Assembly: GCA_965153455.1 (NCBI GenBank)
Contig: OZ234495.1
Span: 25,850,875-25,914,874, forward strand
DNA: 64,000 bases
Direction of reading: 5' to 3'
From: Sphagnum compactum
Taxonomy: Eukaryota; Bryophyta; Sphagnopsida; Sphagnales
Shown: positions 36,724 through 47,789 of the stretch, piece by piece
Layout: each line of letters starts with the position of its first letter
How positions within the stretch are numbered: position 1 is the stretch's first letter
Notes under the pieces: generated by a model
Database searches by the model: none
The model's input: only the letters and a program-made list of their open reading frames with translations
Told to the model about the DNA's origin: nothing
Program-made: the position numbers and the translations under genes

Positions 36724-37330
36724 GGGGCAGATAGATGAGGGCATAAAGGGTTAATTATGATACATGTTGAAAGTTTTGAAAGGACTTACACCCCCCCATT
36801 TTCATGTGTTTTAAAGCTCGTGGTGGAGTTATTTTTGTTCAAAAGTGCCAAGTTTGCAATATGTAGGAAATTTCGGGTTTTTATGTTTGATGGGCATTTT
36901 GAGCGAAGTGCGATATTTTTTCTTATATTCGAAGGTGGCCTACCCCCCCCCCCCCCCCATTTTGAAATGTTTTAAACAAGACGATGCAAAGAGATTTTCA
37001 TAATCTATCACCATTTGCAAGATAGGGGGGGTTTGATTTTTGCAGGTCCAGGTTTTGCGGAATTTATGGAGTTATGCCAAGTTTAGCATAATTTTGGTCT
37101 ATTTTTTAAAGATTATGTCTGCACCGACCCCCCCCCCCCCCAATTTTGAAGTGTTTTAAAGGTAGTGAAGGATTTAGTTTTGCTGAAAATTGTCAAGTTT
37201 GGAAGATATAAAAGGTTGGCGATTTTTTGCTCCACGACACTTTGACATAATTTTGGTCATTTTTTCAGGATTCCGTCCAGACGAACCCCCCCCCCCCCCC
37301 CCCCCACATTTTGCAGTGTTTGGAAGTTGG
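36724..37330 (+). repeat. C-tract repeat family, member 1
   Basis: Four quasi-copies, spaced about 155-185 bp, each start with a C7-C20 run followed by 'attttgaagtgttttaaa' or a variant (36789, 36943, 37128, 37286). The opening text (gatagatgagggcataaagggttaatta) recurs at about 46520, so this is a dispersed family. Confidence 0.75.
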
Positions 37331-37389
37331 CGGGAGATTTGTTTTTGTTGAAAATTGTGAAGTTGGGAAGATACAAAATATATCGGGCA

Positions 37390-37600
37390 AAGGCAGATCC
37401 GGCAAGGAAGGTTTTCACAACAGCGGATGAGGAAAAGCAGGTTTTCGGAAACGTAGATGAATGAAACCGGATTTTGATAAAGGCAGTTGCAACAAAGGCA
37501 TATTGAGGAAACACAAAGTGCAAAAACGAAGGTTGAGGCAAACCGGGAATGGGAAAACGCAGTTTCGGCAAACGTGAATGAGAGAAACCGAATGGATGGT
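37390..37600. repeat. Degenerate ~30-bp minisatellite
   Basis: Units of roughly 30 bp with 'ggaaa/ggcaaa..gaatga' wording repeat about seven times. Read on the minus strand they give a phenylalanine/proline-rich open frame with no family resemblance. Confidence 0.6.
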
Positions 37601-38354
37601 TACGGCAAAACTTAATGAATTTCACAACCTTTTTACGATCAAAGAAATCATTTGTAGTTTCTAGGTTTTTGTTGAAGGAAATGTTTTGCATTACAAAGAG
37701 ATTGTGGGACTATCATGCCACTAGATAAATTTTCAAGCTATTATTAGAAGGTATTGTTGTACTAATAAGAGAATCATATAATGAAATGGGGGGAATATTT
37801 TGAAGGAGGAACACCACAAGGAATTTTGTCCATACCAACCCTCGTAAAAATTCCCATAAAAATGTCATTATTCAATCATTTCAAAGTCAATTTAAAAGTC
37901 TTTTAATAAATTTTTTTTAAAAATATTGTTTAAAAATCTTTTTGGTACTCAATACTCATTGAATTCGTTTCAAATTTAAACAAATGTTGCATAATATATT
38001 AAAATATTTTTAAAAACATCAACTCAACAACCTTTGCATTGTTCAAATTTTAACATCATCATTTAAATTTGATTAAAAGGTTAAAAAACCAAAAACGACA
38101 TACATGATGAATGTAAGTTTTGAACAAAATAAAAAAACATAAATGAAATCATTACGTGGAAATGATTTTTTGGATCATTGCACACAAAAATTTCCATACT
38201 ATATTGCACCAAAACTAATGCATAAATTGTCATTTTTCTAATCACAAGACCATTATTGTTAGCGTTAATCTTACCCTTGAATTTTGGAATGTTTTCAATC
38301 ATACATTTGTTTGGAAACCACAAAATGTTCTTCCTTGCATGAGTTTTTATGAAC
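37601..38354. other. AT-rich intergenic, no recognised gene
   Basis: No coding or RNA feature was recognised before the solo LTR. Confidence 0.5.
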
Positions 38355-38359
38355 CAAAC

Positions 38360-39192
38360 TGTCGCAACCCTACTTGGGCCAAGTGTGGGGGTGAAGCCCA
38401 ACACTTGGAAAAAGTGAGGATTTGGAGTCCTCCGGGACTCCCGAATGTTTAGAGCTCGACAGCAAGGCCCAAAACACCTCGCATTGGGGTGTTCTTGGTG
38501 TCATTGGAAAGGTCTTGAAGCATAGATATCGAGAATGCCCTCGCATTGGGCATTTGGACATCTGTCGCCCAAGTTATGGGCAAAAGAAGGGTCGGGAGTC
38601 AAAGTGGCAGTTTGACTCCCGACCACTAAAAGTCAGGAATTGACCTCTTCCCGAAGTCCGAATTGGGAGTGCGATACGTCGTTAGAAAGATCTCGATGAG
38701 GGCTACAAGTTTAGTTTAGACCTCGTTGCAATCCGATCTCGCAGTCGGGAGTTATGAGCTCCCAAAGTCCCGGGACTCCACCCGGGACGATTTCGGGACA
38801 ATTTCGAGACTCCATTTCGGGAGTCCCGGGAATTTGTGCCATTTGGATGTAGCCCCCACGGGGCGTCGCAGAGTATACTATAGGGAGTATGGTGTTGGCA
38901 TACTCCCGAGTCCGGGCCGTGGTGTGTTTTGTGGTCCGAAGTGCCCGTGGCTTGTCCCAACACCCAAGGGTGTCCCGGAATGTGAACTAACCACATGGGT
39001 GGTTTGTTTTGATGCAGATTCATGCTTGATCTACTAAATCTTCTTCCTAGTCTTATCCCCGGGCTCCCAACTCGACCCTCTACCCCTTTCTAGAGTTGGA
39101 AGCCGGGAACGTGCCTCCAAGTCTCAACTTTCCGCAACTTGACTTTGTGAAACCCTCAAGTGGGTTTCACCCCGTGACTTGGGAGCGCGTCA
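38360..39192 (+). repeat. Solo LTR with 5-bp target duplication
   Basis: The segment begins TGTCGCAACCC and ends GGGAGCGCGTCA. It shares both ends and interior wording with the LTR at 2059-2999. It is flanked by CAAAC on both sides (38355-38359 and 39193-39197), a perfect target-site duplication. No internal retrotransposon sequence is present, so it arose by recombination between the two LTRs of a former insertion. Confidence 0.95.
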
Positions 39193-39197
39193 CAAAC

Positions 39198-40507
39198 AAT
39201 ATCTTTCATAGTATTCAACTTTGATTTTGGAGTTGAAATCAACATGGTTGCAAAAATGAATCACAAATTAATGGTTGATGAAAATGTCAACAACAAAAAT
39301 AGCATATTAATTAACTATTGGGCAAACAATATTCTATTGCACAATGATCAACATTGAACTTTTAATTTTTGGAAAATGTTTGTTGGTACCTACACACTAA
39401 GAAAAAAACACAAGATTAATCAAAAGAATCTTGAAATCAAAGAAATGAAACAAAACCAAAAGGATAAAATTGAAATATATTATCCAAAATAAGACTTGAA
39501 TTCATTTATGTGAAGTAAAAATTCATTATCATTGACATTTCAATTGTAAATTAAAAAGCAACTTGAGTGACCAAATTTCAAATGTGCAAAATAATCAAGC
39601 CAAAGGTTAATTATTTAAGGATGAATTATTGGGCAAAAAAAAGTTATAAAAAGCCATTTAAGTCATAACTAATGTTTTAAAACATGTTTGTACAAGTCTT
39701 ATAAACTAAAATAATGACAAAATGTTGTGTTGTATTGGTATCACACACTTTTAAACTTATATATCAATCTAACATTTAGATAAAATTTAAAAGTGATCCA
39801 ATAAACATAAATTACTTTCAACATTGTTCTAAAAATTATATAACCAATGTCTTTTGTGCTTGGAAATAAAAATGACATAGTGTAAAATGTGGTCATAACA
39901 CAATTTAAGCATAATTGTTGATCCAACATTGTCTCAAAACTTTTTGAACAATCCCATGTTACCATATCATTTAATCAAAATTAATTAATCAATTCAAAAA
40001 ACTATAGCAACTTCTATTACCCCATTTTTATTTTATTTAATGTTTATTTTGTTTCAAGATATGCCATTTTATAGACAACCTAACAAGATATTTGATTTAA
40101 TATTTTGTCAATATTAGCCAAGATTAAATATAAACTTGTTTATTCTTTCATTGGCATAAACTTGTTTATTTTTTCATTGGCATAAACTTGTTTATTCTTT
40201 CACTGGCAATATTTTTGGGCCATAAATTAGAATTAAAATTAAGATTATGAATTAAATTTCATCCATATTCTTAATTCCATACTTCTATGAAAATTTTAAT
40301 TTTCAATTTTCATATTTAAATATATTATATCAATTTAGAATATTTATTTCAAAAAATTCAGTGTAAAGTTTTTAACTATAAACATACACATAAGTACCAC
40401 ATGATTTATTTTTAAAAAATAAATTAGATTATCATTGATTAAACTTTATACATATGCATGCAATTTGTAAAAGTAATGAACTAAAATAGAACTTTTTTAT
40501 AAAATTC
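39198..40507. other. AT-rich intergenic, no recognised gene
   Basis: Strongly AT-rich; the only structure seen is the 26-bp tandem repeat listed separately. Confidence 0.55.
40130..40207 (+). repeat. Three 26-bp tandem copies
   Basis: The 26-bp unit begins ataaacttgtttattctttc and ends attggc. It occurs at 40130, 40156 and 40182 with one or two substitutions. Confidence 0.9.
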
Positions 40508-40520
40508 CTATACATATGAT

Positions 40521-40625
40521 CTGCGCACTACGCTCGCAGTGCGCGGGGCTGGGGGCTGTTTGACCACCAAAAAGAGACTGTAGTGCGGGGCTGTTTGAGC
40601 GTAGTGCGGGGCTGTATATGTTGAC
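40521..40625 (+). repeat. Palindromic start module, locus 1
   Basis: Near-palindrome with arms GCGCACTACG and CGCAGTGCGC (40523-40544), followed by 'ggggctgggggctgtttgac' and two further 'gtagtgcggggctgt' motifs, then 'gttgacctttttcac'. Related modules are at 23620, 47340, 56274 and 62680. They look like the ends of a mobile element family, which I cannot name. Confidence 0.7.
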
Positions 40626-41569
40626 CTTTTTCACTTTTTGTTACTTTTTGTAATGCGCATAACTTTTATAAGTTACTTTTTACTGCTGAAATAGGGGTAA
40701 GGTTTGTTACTTTTTGTTACTTTTTTATTGCTTGTAACTTTTAACAATTACTTTTTACTGGGCCAAGAGGGCCAGGGTTTATATTTTATTCATTGTGGGA
40801 CGGGGGGGGGGGGAAAGAGTGCACCTTGATTTTTTTCCTTCATTTTTTTTGACTGTTGAGGGGGAGGGAGGGGGGTGGAGGTTGATGTTTTTATTTTCCC
40901 CTTCATTGGAAATGTGGAAGGAGGAGGGGGGAAAGGGGTTAATTTAAGGGCTCTGGAAATGTTTTTTTCATTGTGGAGAGGCTAGGGAGGGGAAGGGGGT
41001 AATGGTTTTTACAAATTCATTATGGGATGGGGGAAAGGGTGCACCGGGGGAAAGGGTGCAGGTTGATTTTTTTTCTTTTTTTTTTTGACTGTTGAGGGGG
41101 AGGGGGGTGGGGGTTAATATTTTTTTTTTCCTTCATTTGACATGTGGAAGGAGGAAGGGAAAGGGATGATTTTTTTTTTTAATTTTGTTTTTTCATTGTG
41201 GAGTGGCTAGGGACAGGGGGGAACATGAAAGGGTTTTTTTTTTTAATATGTTGAAGGGGGATGGGAGGAAGTTTTTTTTCTATGTTGAAAAGGGATGAGA
41301 GGGGGGTTTTCTTTTTACAAGTTCACAGGGGGGGGGGGGGTTAGGGTTGGTTTAATTAATTAAATCTGAGCTAAAATAAAATAAACTTAATTAAGTAGGT
41401 AGTTGATTTTCATGTAATTGATCATAAAAATATAGTTATCCATAGATGAATGAAATGTGACCATGTCATATGAAACGTTTTTTTAAATGAATTTTTAAAA
41501 ATATCTAAAATGAGTTGCACATGGGTAATGCCATGTCACGCGGAGCCCAAGTCGGGTATTGACCCCCGG

Positions 41570-42360
41570 AAAAAAAACACCAAAAAAAAGTTCGGGCAGC
41601 AAGTAAATAAGTAATTGTTTTTGGGTTGAAAAATAAAGGGTTGTTTAGGGCAGATGACAAGAATTAAGCCCATTACTTAAGCAAGTTAATAAGTAATTGT
41701 TTTAGTTTTGAGTTGAAAATAAAGGGTTGATTAGGGCAGATGACAAGAATTAAAAGATTACTTAAGCAAGTTAATAAGTATGGTCGTGATAAAGAATAAT
41801 TTCTTTGGGCAGAAAAAAAATGAATTTCAGCTTTGGGTTGGTAAAATTTTGGAAAGGGGGGGCAGATTATTAAAATAAGTGGACCCCATCCAAAACAGTG
41901 GGCTGTTGGCCCCCAAAAAAACTCATTTGGGCAGTGAATAAAATACTTTTGAGCAATTCTTTAGGCAGAAAATTAAATACTTTGGAGGAAACCAAAAAAT
42001 TGGGCAGCGAATAAAATCATTTTGAGCAGATATTGGGCAGAATTTATTTTTCTTTCGAGCAATTATCGGGGCGGTGAATAATACACCGGTGAGCAAAAAA
42101 TTTGGGCAGCGAATAATTTCCTTTTAGCAGAAATATGGGCAGAAATAGAAATACTTTTGAGCTTTGGGGCCGGGGAAAAAAAAAGGTGGGGGCGGTTGTG
42201 GTAGGGGCAGATGAAAACAACACTAATCAAACACTTCTCAAGGCATTTAAGATTTTTTTTGGAACATTGGGTTGTTGGCACTACAAGGCAGCGAGTAAAA
42301 AAGCACTTTTGAGCTTCGGCTAGGTTCAACTTGGGAAAATAAAAATGGGCAAAAGGAGGG
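41570..42360 (+). repeat. Degenerate 'gggcag..aataa' minisatellite in D1
   Basis: Units with 'gggcagcgaataaaat' and 'cttttgagca' recur every 35-40 bp. A two-copy 80-bp repeat (about 41626-41780) precedes them. The same array exists in D2 at 57150-57780. Confidence 0.7.
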
Positions 42361-42969
42361 GTAGTAGGGGCAGATGTTGAAAATAAAAACATATTTTCGC
42401 GGGCAGGAGGTTGACCCTAGAATCACGCTCTCTCTTCGTCCGTCGTCTCTTCCGTCGTGCTCAGTCGTCTCCTCTCTCTCTCTCTCTCTGTGTGAGAAGC
42501 AAAGAGACTTTTCGAGACAGAATTTGATCATTGTTTTTTTGGCTTTTCCCCTCTTTCTTTTTTGGCGGTTGTGGCGGACGTCGTTTTGTGTTGTGATCCG
42601 GTTCTTTGTTTTTGTGGAGTTTTTGTTCTGGGTGTGAGGAGGAAGAGGAGGAGGAAATGGAAAGTTCAGAAACTGCAACATTGTTCTTGGGAGGAGTTTG
42701 TTTTTTTTGGCTTTTGATTTGAAGGTGCTGATGGACTCGCCACTATCCTTTTTCCAATTCTTTGTCGTTTCTTGTGCCGGGCTGCGTGCATTCTTCTTCT
42801 TCCCCCAGACGGACTAGTGCTCGAGACCTGTTCACGGTCCAGGTCCGTAGAAAAAATCGATGACAAGGAATCGTTGACGCCCAACCGGCTCCTTAGTGCG
42901 TTGGGTCGGAAGTCTCCGAATCCGGAACGCAGACAGCTCTGGTCGTTCTTTTCAACCTCTGAGCCGCAT

Positions 42970-43083
42970 CATCAGAATCCATTTGCATCGTGATTTGGGC
43001 CTCAGTACCTCAGGCCAAGTTCCAGAAGGTGTGCTAGGTGAGCTCAACCGAATTTCCAACTCCACAGCAGCTGAATCTGAATA
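42970..43083 (+). pseudogene. LRR-receptor N-terminal fragment in D1
   Basis: The frame reads LGLSTSGQVPEGVLGEL and ends at a TAG after STAAESE. It matches LGLNISGQVPEGVLGEF in D2, the first leucine-rich repeat of an LRR receptor. The signal peptide and Cys-pair region are missing, and no further LRR follows in D1. It is a dead fragment. Confidence 0.65.
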
Positions 43084-43640
43084 GATCCTTTTGGGTGTTT
43101 TTGCAATCTTCCAGTGCAGCGCTTTCCACCACTCTCAGAGGGTTTAGGCTCAGCAAGTCCGAATTTTTGTTGAATCCTTCTTTTGGGTTGTGATCGATTT
43201 CTAAGAGTCTGTTGTTATTGTGGTCACAAAAAAAAGCTTTTATAACATTCTGATCCATTTTTACATTTGCATCGTGATTTGGGCTTGCATTCGTCTTCTT
43301 ATTTTTGTTGTTGCACTCACCAGGAAGCTAGTTAAAGAGTGTTTGATTCGTGCATTCAGTCGGGGGGTTTGTTTTCACACTCCACTCCCCTACAATTTGT
43401 ACAGGCAAAAAATTTGGTCAAGTTTTTTTGGACATCTTGCAAGCAGGAATTTAGCAATCAAGATGCTTCATTTAACACTAGGAATGTCTCTATTACAGAA
43501 ACTTCAAGTCAATTTTCTCAATCAATCTTTTGTCTTCCTTTTTTCCAGCTCGGGATAAGTGCTTTATGGAATCGTACGTCTAGTCATTGCGGTAATTTGC
43601 GCCTTCTATCTCCCCTTTCGACTTTTTTCACCTGCTACAG

Positions 43641-44760
43641 GAGGAAGAAGGAGAAGAAGAAGAAGAAGCTGCACAAACAGGAACAAATACCTCAATATGC
43701 TAATCTTGGACCCACCTCAGGCTGTGGCAGATTCCGAAACTTGGGTCTGTCATTGCATTAGAGTAGAAGGCCACCACTCAATAGAGCCCTGGGTGAGCCC
43801 CCTCTCTGACCAGGACAAGCCTTGCCAGTAGTTGCCTGTCTGGTATAGTGGCTTTCTCTTCCATGGCCATCACCAGGCCTTCATCGACACGGAACAGGAT
43901 CACATAAGGATGAGGAAGAGACTAATTCTGGTGAGTATCCATAACTGCTTGAATAGGTATATGCATAATTTTTGAGCGAGAATATCTTGTTGCTCGGATT
44001 ACTGGTAAACTATTGGATGGAAGGTCAGAACAATTTTGGGAAAATTGACAATCCAAAAAACTTTTGGGACTCCTAAAAGCCCTTATTTTATTCAAGATAC
44101 AGACAGCTATGAGGTCACCAGCTTGGTCACTGACATCATTCAGGTCGGTGCCCGGTAGTGTGATCTTCCGACCACCTGTCTTTGCAAATGTACCCCCACC
44201 ACCCCTTTGCAAACCTGTCGGACTATTTCCTGGTAAGCATCCTAGATATATGGAGTTCCACACAACACCAACTATTTGCACCTGCAACCATACCCCTACC
44301 GTGAACCAAAATAATGTATTACCCATGGCTGGGATGGAGAGTATTCCAGAGAAAATCGTTGTGCTATCTTTGCGTCCATATATTGCAGTGGAAAGACAGT
44401 CCACCACCCTGGTACACAGTAGTTTATATCCCCGACCAGAGGATTGCTTCACCAGGTCCCACTTACCGCACAGAGTTACGGTGATCTGGATCCAGAGGAG
44501 GAAACAATCGACCTGGCTCACAGTAGTAGGCTATCCTCGGGATGCATAGAACACGAGCTCAAATCCCAGGACCACTACCAATGGGTCTCAGGCACTTTTC
44601 AAATTTTCCATTTCCTGCTCCCAGAAGCAAGTTCATTAACCCACATTTGAAGGTTCACACGACCATTTTTGAAGCACAAAAAGTACTTCATGTCTCTGAA
44701 GAATGCTGAGAGAAAAAGGAATTTATATGAGCGCTCCATCATTACCTGAGATGGGTTTAG
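43641..44760. other. Unidentified overlapping open frames
   Basis: Two sizeable frames overlap on opposite strands: plus 44064-44549 (161 codons) and minus 43922-44521 (199 codons). A plus-strand frame at 44444-44650 contains the acidic SYGDLDPEEETIDLAHSS. None is recognised, and which strand is coding, if either, cannot be told. The segment starts where D1/D2 similarity ends. Confidence 0.35.
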
Positions 44761-44941
44761 GGTGAGCAAGCCGTGCCAGAACTGTGTCCTCGATTACTTC
44801 CAGGAGTTGCTTTTGCTGCAGCAAACAAGCACCGGCACATTGTCAGATGTCATCGACCTTGACACCGCATACGGGAGCCGTGAAAACAGAAAGCGAAAGC
44901 ACGGGAAGGCACATCACGAGCGCGACATACGCTTTAATTGT

Positions 44942-44984
44942 CGGCAGAATCCAACATATTTTTGCACGACGTTGGATTCTGCCG
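44942..44984. other. Perfect 14-bp hairpin
   Basis: Arms CGGCAGAATCCAAC and GTTGGATTCTGCCG enclose a 15-base loop. A run of seven T follows about 18 bases later (45003-45009). Role unknown. Confidence 0.85.
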
Positions 44985-45861
44985 TAAGAACATATTCTCC
45001 CTTTTTTTAGGCTGCCCAAAAAAGGCGCTCGCAGCTATTTTTTTGCGACGCGGCCTCAAAGGTGGGCGCAAAAACCACGGGGAGCATCATGGAGCTCGAC
45101 TCGGAAATGCTCCCACTTGTACGGATTCGAAGAAGAACAGAAAGAAAAACAACGGGACCGGAGGAGCCCAGAAGAAGGGGAAGGGTTTAGGGTTTACAAA
45201 AAGGGGAAGAACCACCGAGTTAACAAACTCGAAACAAAGAGGGTTTAGGCTAGCCCAACGGATCCTGGCTCCAACTGGATGGACCCCACAGAGACACCGG
45301 GTTGAGTCCTACGGAACATGAGCGACAACAAGTCAATCGAGCGATCCTCCAGTGACATCCACCTCGGACCACCAGGTTTAGCTCCCAGGTTGGCCATGAG
45401 CCCTACCAGAAGCAAATTATTTTGTGTTTACACCTTGATTACGTAACAACCTGGATGAATCATACATTTGGTGAAGTTCCCAGAAATTGATCGGGGAACG
45501 AGGGAGTGAGAGCCTACTAAACCATCGTCAAAACTAAGTCCATGCACCGGATAGCCCATCAAGCGAAGATTCTTCAGCCCATATTCATATGCACGCCCTT
45601 CCCAAGCCTGCTACAGACTTAAAACAAAAAAAAGTCCTGCCATCAATCTTGATTCTCCTTCAAACGTTGACGAAGGAAATGGCCATGGGGATAGTGGTAC
45701 ATGATTTGAGCACCAAATCTGTATTTCTTCTGCTGACAAATGTCGTCTAGCACACATTAAGAGAGCTTATTTTCGTACTTGCCATGTAGCCTTATCGACG
45801 GAGACTTTGGCATGCCTGCTCAAAGATCACGTATGCTAGAGATAACGGTGTTGTTTTCGCC

Positions 45862-45950
45862 TTCGCATTATAGTGGACGAGGGTGTAATCCATGTCATAT
45901 CCAACAGTAGTGATCGTACGCAAACTTGGTGTACGGCTGCAAGAAATTCC
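45862..45950 (-). pseudogene. 5'-nucleotidase (HAD-IG type) exon fragment
   Basis: Minus-strand translation gives CSRTPSLRTITTVGYDMDYT then LVHYNAKA. This matches the N-terminal active-site loop (DMDYT, with the nucleophile Asp) of plant HAD-superfamily 5'-nucleotidase domain proteins. After NAKA the similarity stops without a splice donor, and no other exon was found nearby. It is an isolated fragment; the intact enzyme would dephosphorylate nucleoside monophosphates. Confidence 0.65.
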
Positions 45951-46322
45951 TCGTGATGGTCTTCCATGCGGGTACTGTTTCTGCATACAATAGCAAAAGT
46001 CGTCTCTGAGCATCACTCGAATGCACCTGCTTTTCAGCACCCCAATCGATTATCACAGTCTCTCCTGTTTCCTCCTTTCTTTGTTGTTTAGTGCAGACAA
46101 GGACCCTTGCTGATAGAGGATCCCTGGGATCTGAGAGATCAAGTATAGCTTGATAAGAGCACCAAAGTGCTTACCGAAATTTGTAGCTTCTGTAGATATG
46201 CCTCTGCCTGCCGTGTTCTCATTGTTGCAATCTCTGTACCGGAGTCCAATCCCTCATTCTCTAAAGCCATCAAAAGAGAGGGGGTTTAGGAGTATCAAGA
46301 GAAACATAACAGCATATATGGT

Positions 46323-46369
46323 GGGTTTAGGGTTTAGGGTTTTAGGGTTAGGGTTTAGGGTTTAGGGTT
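46323..46369 (+). repeat. Interstitial TTTAGGG telomere-like tract
   Basis: About six to seven consecutive units of plant telomere sequence with length variants (TTTTAGGG, TTAGGG). It sits between the nucleotidase fragment and a C-tract repeat. Confidence 0.9.
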
Positions 46370-46419
46370 ACATGTGTGTCCCCACCAAAATTGGGTTTTT
46401 TTTTTTGGGTTTTGAGGTG

Positions 46420-46870
46420 ACCTACCCCCCCATTTTTTAGGGTTCTGAATCCAATGGTGCAATAACCCCACCATAATCTATCACCATTTGGAAGATATGG
46501 GGGGTGTGAAATGTTAGGGGGGCCGGATAGATGAGGGCATGAAGGGTTAATTATGATACATGTTGAAAGTTTTGAAGTGACTTACCCCCCCATTTTTCAA
46601 GTGTTTTAAAGCTAGTGGTGGAGTGATTTTTGCTTAAAAGTGTCAGGTTTTCAAGATATACGAGATTTGGGGTTTTTGTGTTTGATGGGCATTTTGACCT
46701 TATTGCGGTCTTTTTTTTAATATTTGGAGATGACCTACCCCCCCATTTTCAAGTGTTCTAAATCCAATGATGTAAAAAACCCACCATAATCTATCACCAT
46801 TTGGAAGATATTGGGGGGTTTGACTTTTCAGTCCCTAGTTGACTTTTCTTGTTTTTTCCACAGAATTTGA
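46420..46870 (+). repeat. C-tract repeat family, member 2
   Basis: Shares long stretches with 36724-36900: 'gatgagggcat.aagggttaattatgatacatgttgaaagttttgaa', C7 followed by 'atttttcaagtgttttaaa', and 'tgtttgatgggcattttga'. Three C-tract units are visible here. Confidence 0.8.
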
Positions 46871-46919
46871 AAGTTGGATAATGCATTATATAGAGTTGTT
46901 TAGGGATTAAAAAAAACCA

Positions 46920-47325
46920 AGAAATATGTTGCTAGGATTTAATTTTGCGAAAAATATGGAGTTGTACGAAGTGTTGACAAATTTATGTAGTTATGTGAAG
47001 TTTTGCCAAATTTATGGAGTTGTAGTTTTTTTGCCAAAATTAAAGTTTTTTTTTTGTCAAATTTATGGTTTTATGTTAAGTTTTGCCAAAATTAAATATT
47101 TTTATTTATTTATTACCAATTTTATGGAGTTATGCCAAGTTTTGCCAAAAATATGGAATTGTACCAAGCTTTTTCCAAAATTATGGGAATATGTCAAGTT
47201 TTGCCAAAAAGATGGAGTTGTGCCAAGGTTTTGCCAAAAATATGGAGTTGTACCAAGTTTTTGCCAAAAATATGGAAGTTTGTTAAATTTTGCCAAAAAT
47301 ATGGAAGTTTGGTAAGTTTTGCCTA
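46920..47325 (+). repeat. ~30-bp degenerate minisatellite
   Basis: The unit 'gccaaaaatatggagttgta' plus 'ccaagttt' recurs about 12 times with period near 30 bp. It gives an open frame (46926-47315) of KNMELYQVFA-like repeats that is a by-product of the array rather than a gene. It ends beside the palindrome at 47340. Confidence 0.8.
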
Positions 47326-47339
47326 TCTTAGTAATCGGA

Positions 47340-47700
47340 GCATTACGATCGTAATGCCGGGGGGCGACGGGCGGTTTGACCGGAGAAAATACACAGGAGT
47401 GCCGGGCGGTTTTTCGCGCAGTGTCGGGCGGTTTTTGTTGACTTTTTTTCACTTTTAGTTACTTTTAGTTACTTTTTTTAGTTGTAAGTTTTGTAAATGA
47501 CTTTTTACTGCTAAAAGGGGTAAGTTTAGTTACTTTTTGTTACTTTTTTTATTGCTCGTAAGTTTTAGGAATTACTTTTTACTGTGGAGAAGCCTAGGGT
47601 TTATATTGGGTTGATTGTGCGAGGGGGGGGGGTTTTAGGGGTGCACCTTGATGCATTTTTTTAATTTTTTTTTTACTGTTGAGGGGGAGGGGGGAAATGG
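47340..47700 (+). repeat. Palindromic start module, locus 2
   Basis: A perfect 18-bp palindrome GCATTACGATCGTAATGC (47340-47357) is followed by 'cgggcggtttgacc', then three 'gtgccgggcggttt'-type motifs, 'gttgactttttttcac', 'ttactttttactg' and a G-rich run. The order parallels 40521-41100 and 56274-56800, so this is a third, more diverged member. Confidence 0.75.
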
Positions 47701-47789
47701 GTACATTTTTTCGCCTAGATATATAGGTTTAGGGTGGAAGGAGGACGGGGAAATGGGTACATTTAGGGTCCCTTTTTAAGATATATATT

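Larger units (their letters stand above)
40508..43640 (+). repeat. 3.1-kb segmental duplication, copy D1
   Basis: Similar throughout to 56259-59971: palindromic start, T-rich 'cactttttgttac' tracts, G-rich purine runs, 'gggcagcgaataa' minisatellite, a CT-rich leader (42470-42490) and the 5' region of an LRR-receptor gene. Compared with D2 it lacks about 550 bp near 42990. Similarity stops at 'cctgctacag', which resembles a 3' splice site. Confidence 0.88.

Noticed and set aside
43559-43700. Transmembrane helix and basic stop-transfer of the LRR receptor
   Set aside because: A hydrophobic run followed by RRRRRRR is seen, but it lies across the D1 divergence point and no receptor sequence surrounds it.
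46926-47315. Repeat protein KNMELYQVFA...
   Set aside because: Arises from a ~30-bp minisatellite with drifting frames; no start context or homology.
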